Positions 1-10,700 of a stretch of DNA of 11,740 nucleotides are shown in pieces. The DNA comes from an uncultured Bacteroidota bacterium (GTDB lineage Bacteria > Bacteroidota > Bacteroidia > Flavobacteriales > Flavobacteriaceae): the NCBI GenBank assembly GCA_902628605.1, contig CACONV010000028.1:1-11740 (forward strand). Direction: 5' to 3'. Under the pieces are notes generated by a model. That model was not told the origin of the DNA. It saw nothing but the letters and a program-made list of their open reading frames with translations, and made no database searches. Both the position numbers and the translations under genes were made by a program. Every line of letters starts with the position of its first letter. Position 1 is the stretch's first letter.

Positions 1-1
1 C

Positions 2-628
2 AGGGTTCTGGTTTTAAGAGCTAAAGGCGATGTTTTTTGTTCAGGATCAGATTTATCAGCGATGCAAGGAAAGGTAGATCAGCATGAATCATCTATTGGG
101 GAACCCATGAAAGAAGTCCTGCTTGTAAATTTATGGACTGGCTTTAGCAAGCCTTCCTTGGCAATTGTTGAAGGCAATGTTTTTGCTGGAGGATATTTAT
201 TTTTAGCATGCTGCACTCATGTTATTGCGGAAAAGTCATTAAAATTTTCTTTACCTGAAACAAGAAGAGGTATTTTTCCCATGCAAGTAATGGGAGTTTT
301 AATGAGAGTTATAGCTCCAAGAGTTTTACTTGATTGGTGTATCAGAGGATATGAAATAAATGCTCAAAAAGCAGAAGATTGGGGTTTAATTTCAAAGGCC
401 GTCAATAAAAATGAAATAGAAATTGCTGCTAAAGAATGGATTAATCAAGTGAGAGCTAATTCTCCAGGTGCAATATCACTAGGTATGGAGGCCTTCAGTA
501 ATATTGTTGATGATGAAAAAAATCAAAAATATTTAAAGTCAATGTTGGATAAGGTTTTAAGAACAAAGGATGCTCGAGAGGGGCTTAAGGCTTTCAAAGA
601 AAAAAGGTCTCCTAAATGGGAACAATAA
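2..628 (+). CDS. Enoyl-CoA hydratase/isomerase (crotonase) family protein, 5' truncated by the window edge
   Basis: The frame is open from position 2 and reads RVLVLRAKGDVFCSGSDLSAM, so the ATG at 62 is an internal Met and not the start. 208 residues are visible; crotonases are usually about 260, so about 50 N-terminal residues are missing. Crotonase hallmarks are present: the first oxyanion-hole segment 'FCSGSDL' (compare FCAGADL), the second 'FAGG', and 'LPETRRGIFP', which matches the PE...G..P segment carrying the second catalytic Glu of rat crotonase (Glu164). The position of the first catalytic Glu (Glu144, GGGCEL) aligns with Leu in 'AGGYLFL'. Family members act on CoA or carrier-protein thioesters (hydration, isomerisation, decarboxylation or polyketide beta-branching). 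Loss of one Glu makes plain hydratase chemistry doubtful, so I do not name a substrate. It converges with the membrane protein gene that ends 3 nt downstream on the other strand. Confidence 0.85.
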   Translation, partial: RVLVLRAKGDVFCSGSDLSAMQGKVDQHESSIGEPMKEVLLVNLWTGFSKPSLAIVEGNVFAGGYLFLACCTHVIAEKSLKFSLPETRRGIFPMQVMGVLMRVIAPRVLLDWCIRGYEINAQKAEDWGLISKAVNKNEIEIAAKEWINQVRANSPGAISLGMEAFSNIVDDEKNQKYLKSMLDKVLRTKDAREGLKAFKEKRSPKWEQ

Positions 629-655
629 AAATTAAATTTCCTCCTCCTTTAATTT
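629..655. terminator. Possible weak bidirectional terminator hairpin between convergent genes
   Basis: AAATTAAA (629-636) and TTTAATTT (648-655) form an 8-bp stem around an 11-nt pyrimidine loop, immediately after the stop of the rightward gene and overlapping the last codons of the leftward gene. The stem is A/T only, so it is thermodynamically weak. The placement between convergent genes is the main support. It could be chance in AT-rich DNA. Confidence 0.25.
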
Positions 656-1393
656 AAACTCTCTAAGTTTTACGTCATCAAAACCTTTTTGGTCAAAGGG
701 GTTTTCAATATAATTTTGGATATTATACAAAGCAATAAGTGTGAAACTAATTAAAATTGTAAATCCTAAGGATATTATATTTTGATATTCTGAAATGCTA
801 GATTTAATTCCATCAATAAGTGAAGGTGTATATATCAACGGGAAAAGGTAAATGAAGACCAAACAATAGCTTCTCAAACTAATGGGAGTGCCATGAGATT
901 GCAGAGCATGTAAATTTTCAATATTTTGAAAAACTTCATTTTTTACTCTTATCATACTGTCTTTTTCTCTATCATTAAATTTTGACAAGTTGCTCAAAGT
1001 AAGCTCATATATTTCTTTACTAAATTTCCTTACCCCTGTGATAGAATATTTTTTACTTCCTTTGAGTAAACTAAAGGAATATTTTTCTAAATCGATTAAA
1101 ATTTCAGATAATTTTTGTTTGTCTTTTTTTGTAACCCCCTCAACTGCTCCGAAGATATTTTGAAGGGTAATTATTTTAGTTCTAAATATTGAAAGGTAAT
1201 TTAATGACTCTTGTCTTTTGTTGAAAGCTCCCGTTATAGTAAAAACCAAAGGGAAAATTATAGCGATACTGATAATATCAAAATTAACTGACATCGTAAG
1301 GTCAATTTGTTTAAATAAATAATAAACGCCGATTGCCTCTGCAACTATGACAATTGTATGAAAGTTAAAAATCGAGAAAATTTTCTTTATCAT
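632..1393 (-). CDS. Bestrophin-like four-helix membrane protein (hypothetical)
   Basis: 253 residues. Hydrophobic helices lie at about 12-28, 37-56, 176-193 and 205-224. They enclose a charged, Lys/Glu-rich, probably helical cytoplasmic segment (about 58-170), giving a 2+2 membrane layout. The C-terminal part reads 'LIALYNIQNYIENPFDQKG' followed by FDDVKL. This resembles the bestrophin (UPF0187) signature in which the last helix is followed by I-E-[DN]-P-F-G and a D-[DL]-x-L stretch. 'TPISLRSY' before the third helix also recalls that family. Bestrophins are anion channels; ion transport here is an inference from short motifs only, and an uncharacterised family of the same topology is the alternative. 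The ATG at 1393 is the first Met of the open frame; no Shine-Dalgarno is visible, which is normal for Bacteroidota. A TAATTTTG element on the minus strand lies 20 nt upstream. Confidence 0.7.
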   Translation of the reverse strand: MIKKIFSIFNFHTIVIVAEAIGVYYLFKQIDLTMSVNFDIISIAIIFPLVFTITGAFNKRQESLNYLSIFRTKIITLQNIFGAVEGVTKKDKQKLSEILIDLEKYSFSLLKGSKKYSITGVRKFSKEIYELTLSNLSKFNDREKDSMIRVKNEVFQNIENLHALQSHGTPISLRSYCLVFIYLFPLIYTPSLIDGIKSSISEYQNIISLGFTILISFTLIALYNIQNYIENPFDQKGFDDVKLREFKLKEEEI

Positions 1394-1413
1394 GGCATGA
1401 TTAATTATGCGTG

Positions 1414-1421
1414 CAAAATTA
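1414..1421 (-). promoter_or_regulatory. Candidate -7 promoter element of the membrane protein gene
   Basis: Read on the minus strand, 1421 to 1414 is TAATTTTG, an exact match to the Bacteroidota -7 consensus TAnnTTTG. It is 20 nt upstream of the ATG at 1393, which would give a short leader. No TTG at the expected -33 distance was found, so the call rests on one element only. Confidence 0.3.
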
Positions 1422-1560
1422 AAATATTTTTAATAATTAAATTCATCCATTAAAAAAATCTCAAATTTTGATGTAAAATTTTATGAATTGAATATTAAAA
1501 ATTGTTCTCTCTATTAATGTTTAGATTGTTAATTAAATTCAAGTTCTAATCTCAAGTATT

Positions 1561-1589
1561 TATAAAATACTGAAATACAGCATTTTGTA
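1561..1589. repeat. Imperfect inverted repeat in the leader of the giant gene
   Basis: TATAAAATACTG, loop AAATA, then CAGCATTTTGTA. The 12-nt arms pair except for one G-T wobble and one mismatch. It sits about 95 nt before the proposed start of the giant gene. It could be an operator half-site pair or an RNA hairpin, but it lacks a U-tract for a terminator. In such AT-rich DNA chance formation is possible. Confidence 0.3.
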
Positions 1590-1682
1590 ATTAAAGTATG
1601 GTTAATTAAAAAGTTAATAACCTAAATATTGTGGTACGATTATTGCCGTGTAGCAGTTGTAATTTTATATAACGTGTTATAG

Positions 1683-1745
1683 TTGATTTTGAGGAGATAT
1701 TACATAACGCTTTATACTCTGTTTTTATGGGGTATATTTCTTGCT
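1683..1745 (+). other. Signal peptide of the giant protein
   Basis: Residues 1-21, MILRRYYITL followed by YTLFLWGIFLA, with a positive n-region (Arg4, Arg5), a hydrophobic core and an Ala at the predicted cleavage site before QGQSP. This is a Sec/SPase I pattern; no lipobox Cys is present. It supports a start at TTG 1683 or 1689, because a start further downstream would drop the two Arg residues. Confidence 0.8.
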
Positions 1746-4700
1746 CAAGGACAGAGTCCTATTCTTGAGGTTACCACCTACTCCGATATTGTCACGGATT
1801 CCGACAACACTGTAAATGCTACAGACGTTGTCGTATTTACAATCAAAGCAAAGAATATAAGTAACCTTGCTTTATCAAGTTTAACTATCTCCCATACTCT
1901 CAAAGGTATAAATGGATCTGCATTAACACTTAACTCCTCCCCAACTTTTTTATCTAACTCTAGTGGATCTTCGCCTGGGTCATTGGTTGCTGGTGAGACA
2001 GGAACCTACATTGCTACTTATACTTTTAATGGAGCTGGTGTTTCGGCTGGCGGAGTTAGCTTAACAGTTACAGGAACAGCAAGTACACCAGGTAACTCAA
2101 ATAACGTAACTGACCCATCCGATGATGGAGATGACTCAGATGGTAACACAGCAAATGACCCAACTCAAGTTGTCGCTGGTAATACTGTAACGGACTTAGA
2201 GGGAACAAAATTAGAAAACTATGTAGATAATGACGGGAATGGTACAATTGGTCTTGGAGATCAATTAGAATACATTATTACAGTATATAATAAAGGGGAA
2301 GAGCAACTAGATGCTGTTACTCTTTTTGATGTTTTGAGAGATCAAAATAATAATGTTCTTGCACTTATTGCCCCTTTTACGCCTCCAGGTCCAATATTTG
2401 TCTCTTCTGATCAAAATTCCTCAAATGGTTATCTTCTTGTAGGTGAGACAGTGACTTACAAAGCGGTTTATATAGTTCAGCAGGGCGCAGTTAATAGCGG
2501 GGGGTTAAACAATTGTTTAGATGTTCAAGCAGATGGTGTAAATACCAATCGTAGGGCAACTGATAGAGCAGATGACGGAATTGATAACGACGGGAACTTG
2601 GTGGACGATTGTACCGAATCAACGATAACAACAACAGCAACACTTGAGGTAACTAAAACTGCTAACGTCCAAGACGTCAATGGAAACAGTCAAAATGATC
2701 CTGGCGATATAATCAATTATAACATTCGAGTCGAAAATAAGGGAAATGTCACTTTAAGTGGTCTTGTATTATCTGAAAATTTTGATGATGGCAATGGAGC
2801 TACCATTCAATTAAATCATAACCCAATCTTCCAATCATCTTCCCTTGGTTCTTCAGCAGGCACATTAAAGGTCGCAGAGGTTGCCATTTATACCGCTTCC
2901 TATACAATAACCGCTCCCGTTGCTAACACCGGTAGTGTGTCTAATTCTCTCACTGCCACAGCTAATTCACCAGGTAATAACGGAGATGTTGTTGATGTAA
3001 GTGATGATGGAATAGATAACGATGGCAATACAGAAAATGACTCCACCACTACATCACTTACTATTGATAAACGAATTGAAGCTACTAAAACATTCAAAGT
3101 GGCTGATAATGGCGATGGAGAGAACGGAGTAGGTGATGTCGTAACCTTTACTATAACCATTCAAAATACGGGTCAGATTGCACTCTCTGGAATTACTCTA
3201 GTTGATTTACTCACCGATTGTACTGGTACACTTACTCTTACTATGGCAAGCGGGCCAACCTGGAATTCCAATAGTGCAGGCTCTGCACAGGGGAGTCTAA
3301 ATCCTGGAGAAATTGGAACCTATACAGCTACTTATACTATTGGTAATGCTGAGATCGGGTCGGGATGTATCTTAAATACAGTAAGTGTTACTGCAAACAG
3401 TCCAGGAAATACAGGAGACGTAACCGATGTAAGTGATGATGGGAATGATGCAGATGGAAATCTAGTGGATGACGAAACTAGAATTGATTTTACTGTTGAT
3501 CCAGCGGTTGAAGTAGTAAAAACTGGAGTGCTTGTCGATAATGGCGATAATTTACCAGGAGTGGGAGATACAGCTGTTTTTACAATTGTGGTTACAAATA
3601 AAGGAAATACAGCGCTCACATCTATTACACTTACAGAGACTTTTCAACGAGGAAATGGTACTTCCATTTCACTAGATGCAGGCCCTACCTTTAATTTTTC
3701 CTCAGGTGGGTCCGCTGCAGGTTCACTTCAAACAGGAGAAAGTGCGACTTATACTGCGAGCTACACTGTTGATGCCACCGATGTAACAACAACTAGAGTT
3801 CAGAATCAGGTTACTGTCTCTGCCAAAACTCTGGATGGGAGTCTAACAAGAACAGATGTTAGTGATGATGGTGATGATTTAGATGGTAACACACAAAATG
3901 ACCCTACGGAAGTAAGATTAAATTTCAATCCTATTTTGGAGGCCACTAAAACCGTTTCTATGTCCTCAAATGCGAATCCTGTCATTGGAGATATAGCAGA
4001 GTACACCATCACAATTGAAAATAAAGGAAATGTAGATGTTAGTAATCTCAATCTGAATGATACATTTGTGGGTCTAGCTGGAGCTTCAATACAATTAAAT
4101 GGTGGACCAACTTTCCAAAGTGCATCAGCTGGGTCAAGTGCTACAACTGTCAAAAGAGATGGTATAGTTACTTATACTGCATCATTTACTGTTAATCAAG
4201 CATCAGTTGATTCAGGTGGTTTTAGAAATACCGTTGTTGTAACTGGAAGCAATCCTGGGAGTTCCTCTGCAGATGTAATTGAAGCCAGTGACGATGGAAT
4301 TGATAACGACGGTAATGTAACAAACGATCCTACCGATGTTGTCATTAGTGAAGTTCCAGAGATTGAAGTTACTAAGACAGCTACTTTTACAGATAATGAT
4401 TCTAGTGGTGCTATTTCACTAGGTGATAGAATCGATTATACAATTTTAGTACAGAACCTTAGTAATGTTACGTTAGACAATATTTCTGTATCGGATGATC
4501 TGCAAGATATCACACTAACCACTACAAAGACTTTAGATAGTGGACCGAGTTTTGTAAGTTCAAATCAGGGATCAGCTTTTGGAACTTTAAAACCCAATGA
4601 AACAGCTACTTTTCAGGGTACATACATTATTCGACAGGCTGATGTCGATGCTGGGGGTTTATCAAATCAGGCCTCTGTTACAGCTCAAACTCCAGCAGAT

Positions 4701-7700
4701 GTAACTATTACTGATGCTAGTGATGATGGTAACGACTTTGATCAAAACACGGTTGATGATAGAACGGAAACCATAATTCCAAGGACGCCTGGGATTGAAG
4801 TAACAAAGACCTCTACTATAACTGACAATAATGGGGATAACACCTACGGGGTTGGCGACACGGTGGTATACACAATAACGATTGCAAATACAGGGAATCT
4901 AGATTTTACATCTGTCGTTTTAGATGATGTGCTGTCAAAGAAAAATGGTGGAACACTAGCTTTAACTGTTACACCTACTTTTAAGTCATCAACTTTAGGC
5001 TCCAATGCCGGATCTCTAAAGGTCAGCGAAACGGCAACCTACGTAGCAAGTTACACCATTGCCCAAGAGGCTATTGACGGGGGTGGATTATCCAATCAAG
5101 CCTCAGTTACAGCAGCTTCCTTAACAGCTACTGTAACTGATTTGAGCGATGATGGAATTGACAATGATGGAAATACAACTGATGACCCAACTGAAAACGT
5201 CCTGTTTGGAACACTTATTTTAGAGGCTACCAAAACTGCCACAGTTACTGACGTAGACGGTGATGGAGAAGATAGTCTCGGAGACATTATAAATTATATT
5301 ATTTCAGTTGAAAACAAAGGAACAGAATCACTAAAAAACTTTACAGTTACAGACACGTTCGTGGATGCCAATGGAAATACTCTAACTTTAAATGCCGCAC
5401 CTACAACGAGCAACCCAGATCTTCTTGCTCCAGGAGCAGTAAAAACCTATGTGGCAAGTTATACCATTGCTCAAAATGCACTTGATAATGGAGGGGTTCG
5501 AAATAGCGCTCTAGTTAGAGCTAGTAACGTTGCAGGAACCATTTATGTTGAAGATATAAGTGATGATGGTAATGATGCAGATGGAAATACCGTAACCGAC
5601 ACTACAGACACGCTTATCACGCCCAATCCATCGCTTAATCTTACTAAAACCTATGTAAATAAAGACAACGACGGAGACGGCAAAATATCTGTCGGAGACA
5701 ATATAGTTTACACTTTTTCTCTTTTAAATGACGGAAATGTAACGCAGCGATTTATTTACATTACAGATAACATTACCGATTTTAATGGTAATGTTCTCCA
5801 GTTGGATGACTTTACCTCACCCAACAATTTGAACTTTATTTCTGCCTCACGAGGTTCTTCGAATGGAACTTTAATCTCAGGAGAAATCGCTACCTATACT
5901 GCTACCTATACCGTTCAAAATGCAGATACGGCAAGTGGTGGTATTTCAAATACTGCCTCAGCCACGAGTTACGTTTATGTTAATGGTGACCCACAAGTTC
6001 ATGCAATAGATCAAAGTGATGATGGAGATGACACAGATGGTAACACAGAAAACGACCCAACCCTTTCCTATCTTGGTGAATTACCTCAATTAGAGGTTAC
6101 CAAAACAGCCACCTACACTGGATATGCCAATGGTGCTAATCCTGGAGATGTCGCTGTGTTTACCATAACGGTCGAAAATAAATCTACCCACCCAAGAGAC
6201 ATCATAAAAGAACTAACTTTTTCTGATGATTTAAAAGATGCGTTTTTAAGGGACAGAACAATGACTAGTACAGTCACCTTTAATTCTGCAACCGCTGGTT
6301 CCGCCAATGGCACCGTAACGCTTGGCGAAACAGCTACTTACACTGCCTCTTATACCATCACTCAAAGCGATATTGATACAGGAGGACTTAGAAACCAAAT
6401 AACCTTTGAAGGGAACACTCTTAGAAACCCTGTTCCAGCAGAAAAAGACGTAAAAGACATCAGTGACAATGGTATTGATACGGACGGAAATACAGAAGAC
6501 GATCCAACCTTTTTAGTTCTAGGGACCGATTCCGATGGAGACAATATTCCAGATACAACAGATATTGATGACGATAATGATGGAATTTTAGACAGAGACG
6601 AGCAGTGCTTGACCTTTTTACTAGATGGAACTTCATTTGAAACGTATTCGGGTACTTTCCCACCATCCTCTCCAGCAAATAGAAATACAGCTTACCCAAA
6701 TACTACTGTTGCTCCGCCTTTTACCTCTATCAATGGAGATGGTGAGGTTTGGTCTGCAAGTCAGGGACCGCAAGGCACCACTTTTAATCCTTATCAAGGA
6801 TTTTATTTTATCGAACTTTTAAGTAATGAAACTAATGGTAACGATGCTTCCTTGTGGGATAAAACAGCTTACGGATCAAATGCTAACTATGATCGAATTC
6901 TTGTTATAGAAAATGTATATCCAAACAGATCCTATGGAATTTCCTTCTATCATAAAGAAGGAGGTCGATTTGTAGCCACCCACGCTGGAGGTGGAAATAC
7001 GCTTTTACAGATACAATCTATGCAGACAAATTATGCGATGAGCGAAACAATTTCTGCTACCTCTGATTGGCAATCTAAGACAGTTACCTTTACAACTGAT
7101 GCGCAGACCACAAGAGTGGCTATAATGTTTTCTGCTTATGCTCCTGGAATCAACTCATCGGTACAGCTCGATGCGATTTCAATGACAGCATCAAAGTCTT
7201 GTACATCTGATATTGATGGAGACGGAGTTCCAAATGGATTAGACTTAGATTCGGATAATGACGGTATTTATGATGTGGTTGAGTCAGGAAACGAGGCGCT
7301 AGACACCAACTTTGACGGGGTAATAAATGGTTTTGACACTGGGTTTGCCGATACCGATAACGATGGTGCCTCTGACCAGGCTGAGTTAAATACAGCTAAA
7401 GACAGTGATTCAGATAGTATTTTAGATGCTTTTGAGCTGGATTCTGATGGAGATGGATGTAACGATACCGAAGAGGCAGGATACACCGACCCGAATTCCG
7501 ACGGCCTACTTGGTCCAAATCCAGTGAATCAAAATAGCAAGGGTAAAGTAACAAGTGGCTCGGATGGATATACTACCCCCCAGGATTTAAATAATGACAA
7601 TACTTTCGATTTTAGAGATGAGAATTACGATGTAGGGTGTTACAACCCATCGCTGAAGGTAGTAAAATCAGCTGTAGTTTCCGATACGAATCAAAATGGG

Positions 7701-10700
7701 CAAACAGACTTGGAAGATATTATTGTCTATACGGTAGTAGTTACCAACACAGGGGGACTTCCAATTCTATTTACTAGTATCGATGATAACCTTAAATACG
7801 GAAGCACCACGCAGTCGCTAACATTAGATTGGAGCTCGACTTCAACAAATGTATTTGATGGACCAAGAACTAATTTGTTTACATATTCCAATGAACTTGA
7901 TGATAGTGGTGCAGGTTGGTCTGAGATGAATTGGACTCAGCAAGACTGGCAGGATCAGTATCAATGGAATATACCTTTAAACGAACCCTATTATTTTAAC
8001 TCCTCTAGTGGAGTCAACCATAATCAAGTCAATACATATTTCCCTACAGATGGTTTTGGTAATACCCGATCAACATATACTTCGGGTGGAAATAGTACTT
8101 ATTCAGGTGCACATTCCAGAGGAAGAAACGATGGCTATTCAGACGGATACCTATATAAAAACGTCACTTTATCAGGAAACACTACTTATACCATTTCGGT
8201 CTATGCGGCCGCTCGTAGTTCGTCACGTATTAATGATATGGACGCTGTAGATAGATTAAGATTTGCATACCGTCGCTCGGGTGGATCCGATGTCTTTTCT
8301 CCGTATCAAACAATAACAAATTATATTTCACCAAATAGCGCTACTAGTACAAACTGGAGAAGATATTACTGGACTTTTTCAACTACCACGACTACAACCT
8401 ATAGTGTAGGAATTGTTGCTCCAAATCTAAATGGTGACTACACAGCACTTTGGGGGATACAGCTAGAAAAAGGGAGTGTTCCTACTACTTATATATATAC
8501 ACGTCAAAATATATCAACAACACCATCTAGAACCATCGAACAAAATCCCGCAGTGGCTGCACTTCCAACAGGAGAAAGTGCCACGTACACGGCCCTGGTT
8601 ACCATAACCCAGGATATGATAGACACCGCCACGGAAATTTCAAATCAAGTGACAATTACAGGATCGTTTACTTCTCCTGGGGGAATATCCGGGACAACAT
8701 TTGATGTAAGCGCCGATAATGATAACACAGATGGAAACACCGAAGATGATCCAACAATTGTCACACTTGATGTCAACAATCAGTTGGAGGTAACCAAAAC
8801 AGCTACCACAACCGATATAAATGGAAACGGCCAAATCGATGCAGGGGATAAAATAAATTATGAAATTACCATTAAAAACACGGGTAACACATCTCTTAAA
8901 AACTTTACCGTTACCGACACTTTAACAAGATCAAGCGGAGTTACAGTAACCCAACTTACAGGAACCGTCTCCTTAACGTTAAAAGAGAAAAAAAATCTCT
9001 TTAAAAGATCTAACTATCTTGAAGACTCGTCCCCAAGTGACAATTGGTACGAGTCTAACAGTAATGTATATGCTAGTGGCCACAACCAATATGGTTATCC
9101 CGAGGGCGTGCCGTATTACTTTGAGGAGGGTTATGGAAGAAATTTTAGTGATGTCGATTATAATTTCCCTACCCTTGGTAAAGGTATAACTATTACTCGA
9201 TCACCAAGAAGCAACGGCGATAACTCCTCTGGAAGTGCCTCAAGGGTAGGAACCGGAGGGGGCGGAGGTAACTTAGATGCTTACTTATATCAAAATATAA
9301 GCTTAGAGGCTTACACAACTTATACAGTTTCTGTTTATGCTAGAGCATACAGCGCAAGTTATGATGATGCGATTCCTAACCACCAGTTTAGATTTGTATA
9401 TGAGCCACCTGGAGGTTCACCGGTTTATTCTTCATATAATACAATGCCTACCTATGTTGACGCATGGACCTTTCAGCGCTACAGTTATACCTTTACTACT
9501 GGGGAACAAGGAACCTATAAAGTAGGGATTAATCCTCCATATGCAGATAATCAAGATGCCTATTTTTGGGGAGCGCAATTAGAGAAAGGTAGTATAGCAA
9601 CCAGATATATTTATACATGGAATCCCGGCGGTCCAAATATGAAAGCTGATGCTTTACCTATTTCAACTACTGTCTCTACTACCTATAATCCTTGGACGTC
9701 TCCTGACCCAAATTATACTAGCGTAGCACAAATGACCATTAATAATAACAGTGGTAATTTTCAGGTATTTGACAATAATATTAATTCAGGTTACCAAGCC
9801 ATTTTAGAGGTTGAATCTTCGAATTACAACACATACAATAATAGAGGTAATCAATCCTTATTCGATAATGGATATTTAGGAGAATTCAATGGTCGCAGGT
9901 ATTACAGAGAAACCACAGGATGGGCCTGGAGTACTCATAATAGTCATGCCAATAGTTCTGGAGGCCACCTTTTTGTTCCAAATTCAAAAGAGGAGTTTGA
10001 GTATGTTATGGGAAGAATTGGTGCTCTCTATAATAATACAACCTTTACGATAGGGATATACCAAGTTAATAATTCTGACTATCAGACAAACAATATTACC
10101 GGCGGATGGACAGCTGTGGACGGGACACTTGTACTCAAACCTGGCGAATCAAAGGTGCTAGTACCTGGGGGAAAAGCAGAATATGAGTTTACCCATACCA
10201 TTACCCAAGTAGATGTGGATGATGGTACATTAATAAATCAGGTATTTGTATCAGCTGAGGGGACTTCACTAGTTACCGAAACCTCGGATGATGGAATTGA
10301 CAATGATGGCAATACGGAAGATGACCCAACAGTTATAGAGATTAGCAAGCAGTCTTCAGTTACCATTGCAAAAACGGCGACTGTTAGTGATGTAAATGGA
10401 GATGGTCTTAACGGAGTTGGAGATATTATTGAATATACCATAGTGGTTACCAACACAGGAAATACTCAATTAACCACCACGACAATTTTAGACAGTCTAA
10501 CTGATGGATTAGGTAACCCGCGATCTCTAAATACTACCGTGACTTATGTGTCTACTACTGCAACTATAGTAACACAAGTACCAAAACAAAACTTATTTTA
10601 CTACTCAAACCGGGTTCATGATACATATCAGCAGTGGAATGAAAATGGAGGTAATCAAGGTTCTTACGAATCTGAATGGGGTTGGCCTGTTGGCATACCT

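Larger units (their letters stand above)
1394..1682. promoter_or_regulatory. Divergent AT-rich intergenic region upstream of the giant adhesin gene
   Basis: The 289 nt between two divergent genes must hold the promoters of both. For the rightward gene I found only TAATTTTA at 1660-1667 (7 of 8 matches to TAnnTTTG), with no correctly spaced TTG; that position would leave a very short leader before the TTG codon at 1683. An imperfect inverted repeat lies at 1561-1589. No coding frame or RNA gene was recognised here. Confidence 0.4.
8784..10358 (+). repeat. Repeat R13, expanded by two nested modules
   Basis: The unit opens with LEVTKTATTTDINGNGQIDA then GD at 8784 and closes with 'TSDDGIDNDGNTEDDPT' before 10358. 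It spans 525 residues instead of about 143, because module B (8994-9617) and a C-type-lectin-like segment (about 9876-10139) are both placed between its first and second halves. The second half resumes at 'GGKAEYEFTHTITQVDVDDG'. The 'SLKNFTVTDT' strand is shared with R9 at protein level and nearly so at DNA level, suggesting R13 and R9 share a recent ancestor relative to the rest. Confidence 0.8.

Noticed and set aside
62..628. Start of the crotonase gene at the ATG at 62
   Set aside because: The frame is open upstream to the window edge and encodes the conserved 'FCSGSDL' oxyanion segment, so the gene starts before the window.
2900..6544. Several minus-strand open frames of 60-115 codons opposite the repeats
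   Set aside because: They recur at equivalent positions of the repeats, are made of low-complexity Ser/Val/Pro/Thr translations, and are fully explained as antisense of the 'YTASYTI ... SDDGxDxDGNT' coding sequence.
6460..9525. Short open frames out of frame with or opposite the giant gene (for example 6460-6699 -, 6625-6822 +, 8008-8250 +, 8640-8834 -, 9337-9525 +)
   Set aside because: The giant frame has clear domain-level meaning across all of them; their own translations show no recognisable domain.
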